Position numbers and translations under genes: made by a program. Shown piece by piece: positions 60,537 to 64,000 of a DNA stretch of 64,000 nt; positions within the stretch are counted from its first letter, which is position 1; every line of letters begins with the position of its first letter. Origin of the DNA: Paraburkholderia acidicola (GTDB lineage Bacteria; Pseudomonadota; Gammaproteobacteria; Burkholderiales; Burkholderiaceae). Below the pieces are notes generated by a model. That model was not told the DNA's origin. It did no database searches and was given only the letters and a program-made list of their open reading frames with translations. The stretch spans positions 62,001 through 126,000 of the forward strand of contig NZ_MTZV01000005.1 of assembly GCF_002362315.1 (NCBI RefSeq), written 5' to 3'.

Positions 60537-61820
60537 ATGAACTGGGCAGCAAGAAGGATCGGCGGGCGTTTTCATTACGGGTGGCTCACCGTGGCCGTCG
60601 TGTTTCTGGTGTTGCTGGCCGCAGCGGGTACGCGCGCCACGCCGAGCGTGATGATGCTGCCGCTCGAACATCAGTTCGGCTGGAGCCGCGCGACGATTTC
60701 ACTCGCGATCTCGGTCAACATCGCGCTCTATGGCTTGATGGGGCCGTTTGCCGCCGCGGCCATGCAGCGCTTCGGCGTGCGGCCGACGGTACTGGTGGCG
60801 CTCTCGACGATGGCGGCCGGCGTCGCGCTTTCATCGCTGATGACCGCGCCGTGGCAGATGATCCTGATCTGGGGCGTGATGGTGGGCGGCGCAACGGGCG
60901 TCGCGGCGCTGTCGCTGTCGGCGACTGTCGTGAACCGCTGGTTCACGACGCATCGCGGTCTCGTGATGGGCATCCTGACCGCCAGTTCGGCAACCGGACA
61001 ACTTGTGTTCCTGCCGCTACTCGCATCGATCGCGGAGCATCACGGCTGGCGTCAGGTGGTGTGGGTCGTCGCGGGGGCCGCGGCGGTTGTCCTGCCGCTC
61101 GTCGCGTTCCTGCTGCCTGAGCGGCCCGACAGCGTCTCACAGCGCCCGTACGGCGAAGCGCCTGGCGCGGCGGTGGCCACGCGCATCGAAACGAAGAATC
61201 CTCTGCAGATCGCATTCGGTACGCTTGCGTCGGCAAGCAAGACACGCGATTTCTGGTTGTTGTTCTTCAGTTTCTTTATCTGCGGTGCGAGCACTAACGG
61301 CTACATTGGCACCCACCTGATCGCGATGTGCGGCGACCACGGTATGACCGAAGTGCAGGGCGCATCGCTGCTCGCCGCGATGGGCATCTTCGATCTGTTC
61401 GGTACGACGTTGTCGGGCTGGTTGTCGGATCGCTTCAACAGTCGCGTGCTGCTGTTCTGGTACTACGGGCTGCGCGGCCTGTCGCTGATGTACTTGCCGC
61501 ACGCGTTCGGCATCGACTTCTACGGCCTGCCGATCTTCGCGCTGTTCTACGGGCTCGACTGGATCGCCACCGTGCCGCCGACCGTGCGTCTCGCCACCGA
61601 CGTCTACGGCAAGGAAGCCGCGCCCGTCGTGTTCGGCTGGATCGTCGCGGGCCATCAACTCGGCGCGGCATTCGCGGCGCTCGGCGCGGGCATGCTGCGC
61701 GCGAGCCTTGGCACCTACACCGTCGCATCGATGATTTCGGGCGGATTGTGCCTCGTCGCATCGGTGCTGGTATTGCGCATCAACCGGAGCGACCGGCCGG
61801 TCGCGGCACAAGCCGCCTGA
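60537..61820 (+). CDS. MFS transporter, OFA/MCT-like
   Basis: 427 residues, 12 helices, starting MNWAARRIGGRFHYGWLTVAVVFLVLLAAAGTRATPSVMMLPLE, the pattern of monocarboxylate/oxalate:formate-antiporter-like permeases. Motifs: MQRFGVRPTVLVAL, a Pro-rich cytoplasmic loop (about 200-225), and LSGWLSDRFNSRVLLFWYYGLRG between helices 8 and 9. Likely under control of the divergent TetR regulator. Substrate unknown, either a monocarboxylate taken up or a toxic compound exported. Confidence 0.87.
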   Translation: MNWAARRIGGRFHYGWLTVAVVFLVLLAAAGTRATPSVMMLPLEHQFGWSRATISLAISVNIALYGLMGPFAAAAMQRFGVRPTVLVALSTMAAGVALSSLMTAPWQMILIWGVMVGGATGVAALSLSATVVNRWFTTHRGLVMGILTASSATGQLVFLPLLASIAEHHGWRQVVWVVAGAAAVVLPLVAFLLPERPDSVSQRPYGEAPGAAVATRIETKNPLQIAFGTLASASKTRDFWLLFFSFFICGASTNGYIGTHLIAMCGDHGMTEVQGASLLAAMGIFDLFGTTLSGWLSDRFNSRVLLFWYYGLRGLSLMYLPHAFGIDFYGLPIFALFYGLDWIATVPPTVRLATDVYGKEAAPVVFGWIVAGHQLGAAFAALGAGMLRASLGTYTVASMISGGLCLVASVLVLRINRSDRPVAAQAA

Positions 61821-61956
61821 GTGCGTTCGCACCGGCACCGACGACGTTCGTTGCGTTGAACATGCGTGCGCTTAAGCGCATTGTGCGAAGCCCGGGTTAT
61901 GCTATGTGCCCCCGGGCGTTCGCCCGTCGACATATAACCTCGACTGAGAGAAGCGC

Positions 61957-62559
61957 ATGACGACTAAACCCGCACCGACCGACGTTTCCATTCACGAACT
62001 GCTCGCTGGGCGCTGGAGCCCGCGGGCCTTTTCGAATGAGCCGGTGAGCCGCGAGCAATTGCATTCGGTTCTCGAGGCCGCGCGCTGGGCGCCGTCGTCC
62101 TTCAACGCACAGCCGTGGCGTTTCCTTGTATTCGATCGCAGCACAGACGAAGCTGCATTCAAGCGCGCCTTCGCAACGCTCGTGCCGTTCAATCAAGGCT
62201 GGAATGGATCGGTGCCGGTATTGATCGCCGTGACCACGCAGACGCTGACGAGCAAGGGTGAAGTCAATCGTTGCGCACCCTACGATGCAGGTGCGGCCGC
62301 GATGGCGCTGGTGTTGCAGGCTCATGCGCTCGGGCTCGCAGCGCATCAGATGGCTGGTGTCGACATCAATGCTTTCCGCAGCGCGTTTGCTATTCCCGAC
62401 GATGTTGAAGTGATCGCGATGATCTCGCTTGGACACTATGGCGATGCGGCGAAACTCGACCCGGCGTTGCGTGATCGCGAGAAGGCTGGGCGTACGCGTT
62501 CGCCGCTCGGCGACATTGCATTTGCCGGCGCATGGAAGAAGCCTTTCGTGGCAGCTTGA
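61957..62559 (+). CDS. Nitroreductase family protein
   Basis: 200 residues, FMN-dependent nitroreductase fold. Conserved: LLAGRWSPRAFSNEPVSREQLHSVLEAARWAPSSFNAQPWRFLVFDR at the N-terminus (FMN contact), AAAMALVLQAHALGLAAHQMAG, and the ending with GHYGDAAKLDP. Reduces nitro-, quinone- or flavin-like acceptors with NAD(P)H; physiological substrate unknown. GAGAGAAG before the ATG; followed by a terminator. Confidence 0.88.
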   Translation: MTTKPAPTDVSIHELLAGRWSPRAFSNEPVSREQLHSVLEAARWAPSSFNAQPWRFLVFDRSTDEAAFKRAFATLVPFNQGWNGSVPVLIAVTTQTLTSKGEVNRCAPYDAGAAAMALVLQAHALGLAAHQMAGVDINAFRSAFAIPDDVEVIAMISLGHYGDAAKLDPALRDREKAGRTRSPLGDIAFAGAWKKPFVAA

Positions 62560-62580
62560 GTACGCGGTAGCGCAACGTAG

Positions 62581-62609
62581 AACGCGCGGCTTTTGCCGCG
62601 CGTTTTTGT
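62581..62609 (+). terminator. Intrinsic terminator after the nitroreductase gene
   Basis: ACGCGCGGC-TTTT-GCCGCGCGT followed by TTTTG: a perfect 9-base GC-rich stem and T run, 22 bases after the stop codon. Confidence 0.9.
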
Positions 62610-62645
62610 TTATGGCGCCGGTGCAGTGGCGATTGTGCAGCGGCC

Positions 62646-64000
62646 TTACTCGTTATCTGTAACCGCTGACAGCGGTGTAGCCACACTCTCCAGCGATTTC
62701 CTTTCCGCATCGACACCCCAGATCCCCGCGATTACCGCCGCAACGAGCATGAGCGCCGAGCCGAGCAGATAACCCGAGAACACTTCACTACGCTGCTGCG
62801 TGTCGATCAGCCGGCCGAACAACGCCGGCCCAGCAATGCCTCCGAGCGCGGTGCCAAACGCATAGAACACCGCGATCGCCAGCGCGCGGATTTCGAGCGG
62901 AAACGATTCGCTCACCGTCAGATACGCCGAACTGGCCGCCGCCGAGGCAAAGAAGAAGATCGTCATCCACGCAAGCGTTTGTGTCGTCACCGTGAGCCAC
63001 TGCTGTTCGAACAGATAGCCGCTCACGGCTAGCAGAATGCCCGATAGCGCATAGGTGGTCGCGATCATCACGCGACGGCCGATCACGTCGAAGAGCCGAC
63101 CGAGCACGAGCGGCCCGAGAAAGTTACCCAGTGCGAACGGCAGCAGGTACCAGCCGATGTGGTCTCCTGGCACGTGATAGAAATCGCTGAGCACCAGCGC
63201 GTAGGTGAAGAAGATCGCGTTGTAGAAGAACGCCTGCGCGGTCATCAGCGAGAGCCCGACCAGCGAACGCTGTCGATGCCGCCTGAACAGCGTATTGAAC
63301 ACTTCGCTGAGCGCCGTATGTTTGCGTACGCGCAGCCGCAGACGGCTCGTGGTGGTATCGACGGTTGGCAACGTGGCGCCGGTCGCGTGAAAACGCGCTT
63401 CGATACCTTCGACGATCGTGCGGGCCTCGTCGGCTTCGCCATGCGTCAGCAGCCAGCGCGGACTTTCGGGCACCCATGCGCGCATCGGCAGGATCGCGAG
63501 AGCGAGCACCGCGCCGATCAGGAAGCACGCGCGCCAGCCCCAGTCCGCGGGCAGCAGGCCCGGATCGAGCAGCACCAGCGAGCCCGTCGCACCGAGCCCC
63601 GCACCGACCCAGAACGTGCCGTTGATCGCGAGATCGGTCCAGCCGCGCACGCGTGCGGGCATGAACTCCTGGATCGTCGAGTTGATCGCCGTATATTCAC
63701 CGCCGATACCGGCACCGGTCAGGAAGCGGAACACGATGAAGCTCGCGAGATTCCACGACAGCGCGGTAGCCGCGGTCGCGGCGAGGTAGAGGGTGAGCGT
63801 GATGAAGAAGAGCTTGCGGCGGCCGAGCCGGTCGGTGAGCCAGCCGAAACCGAGCGCACCGAGCACCGCGCCCGCGATGTAGGCACTACCCGTCAACCCG
63901 ACATCCGCGTTGGAAAAATGCAGCGCCGGACTCGTTTTCAGCGCACTCGCGACGGCGCCCGCCAGCGTTACTTCAAGCCCATCCAGCAGCCAGGTGATGC
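62646..64000 (-). CDS. MFS metabolite transporter, 5'-truncated by window edge
   Basis: At least 451 residues; the frame is open through the right edge, so the start is outside. Visible: a segment ending in ITWLLDGLEVTLAGAVASAL at the edge, GFGWLTDRLGRRKLFF (MFS loop 2-3), RFLTGAGIGGEYTAINSTIQEFMPARVRG (helix 4-5), PESPRWLLTHG and a long cytoplasmic loop, then LVLGRLFDVIGRRVMI. The ESPRWL and GRR motifs place it with sugar-porter/MHS-like metabolite transporters such as the aromatic acid or shikimate group. Substrate unknown. Confidence 0.88.
   Translation of the reverse strand, partial: ITWLLDGLEVTLAGAVASALKTSPALHFSNADVGLTGSAYIAGAVLGALGFGWLTDRLGRRKLFFITLTLYLAATAATALSWNLASFIVFRFLTGAGIGGEYTAINSTIQEFMPARVRGWTDLAINGTFWVGAGLGATGSLVLLDPGLLPADWGWRACFLIGAVLALAILPMRAWVPESPRWLLTHGEADEARTIVEGIEARFHATGATLPTVDTTTSRLRLRVRKHTALSEVFNTLFRRHRQRSLVGLSLMTAQAFFYNAIFFTYALVLSDFYHVPGDHIGWYLLPFALGNFLGPLVLGRLFDVIGRRVMIATTYALSGILLAVSGYLFEQQWLTVTTQTLAWMTIFFFASAAASSAYLTVSESFPLEIRALAIAVFYAFGTALGGIAGPALFGRLIDTQQRSEVFSGYLLGSALMLVAAVIAGIWGVDAERKSLESVATPLSAVTDNE

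Overview
The window is high-GC beta-proteobacterial chromosome. Gene content and order (gltBD; a thiO-thiS-thiG-thiE cluster under a TPP riboswitch; mlaFEDACB-ABC exporter-ibaG-murA-hisGDCB-marC-hisHAFIE-hinT-tatABC-degQ-type protease-nif3-petABC-sspAB) match Burkholderiaceae, most likely Paraburkholderia or a close relative. This is inference from synteny and protein character; no database was searched.

Layout. 1-5.6 kb: 3' part of gltB, then gltD (glutamate synthase). 5.6-9.5 kb: a D-amino-acid dehydrogenase and an MFS permease, divergent from a Tat-exported lipoprotein that looks like a tyrosine phosphatase but has lost the P-loop arginine. 9.5-15.6 kb: an accessory envelope/regulatory block: an EnvZ/OmpR-type kinase-regulator pair, two tiny ORFs, a secreted protein, an isolated FlgH-like lipoprotein, a second OmpR-type regulator paralogous to the first but without a kinase, and a lipoprotein. 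15.9-18.5 kb: an unusual short-chain dehydrogenase overlapping a fused SbmA/YddA-type ABC transporter.

18.8-47.4 kb is the housekeeping core. Thiamine genes follow the riboswitch. The Mla phospholipid-transport genes come next, with mlaA inserted between mlaD and mlaC, then a two-gene ABC exporter, ibaG, murA and a complete tightly packed histidine operon carrying a MarC membrane protein gene between hisB and hisH. After these come Tat secretion, a periplasmic HtrA protease on the opposite strand, the cytochrome bc1 complex, the SspA/SspB pair and a tRNA-Thr.

47.5-64 kb is accessory: a hydrolase, a 48-residue membrane peptide gene, an AT-rich tract with repeated TTTGGCACA motifs next to the stranded 3' end of a gene (probably a decayed mobile element), a secreted S53 (sedolisin/kumamolisin) peptidase, two methyltransferases, a flavoprotein, a hexarate dehydratase-permease pair, a TetR-MFS divergent unit with an unusually legible operator/promoter, a nitroreductase and an MFS gene running off the end.

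Most interesting signals: the AT-rich repeat tract with gene remnant, the three TetR operator-like sites around a near-consensus promoter, the orphan FlgH cassette between paralogous response regulators, and two enzyme-like proteins lacking a key catalytic residue (phosphatase R to I; SDR Tyr to Thr).
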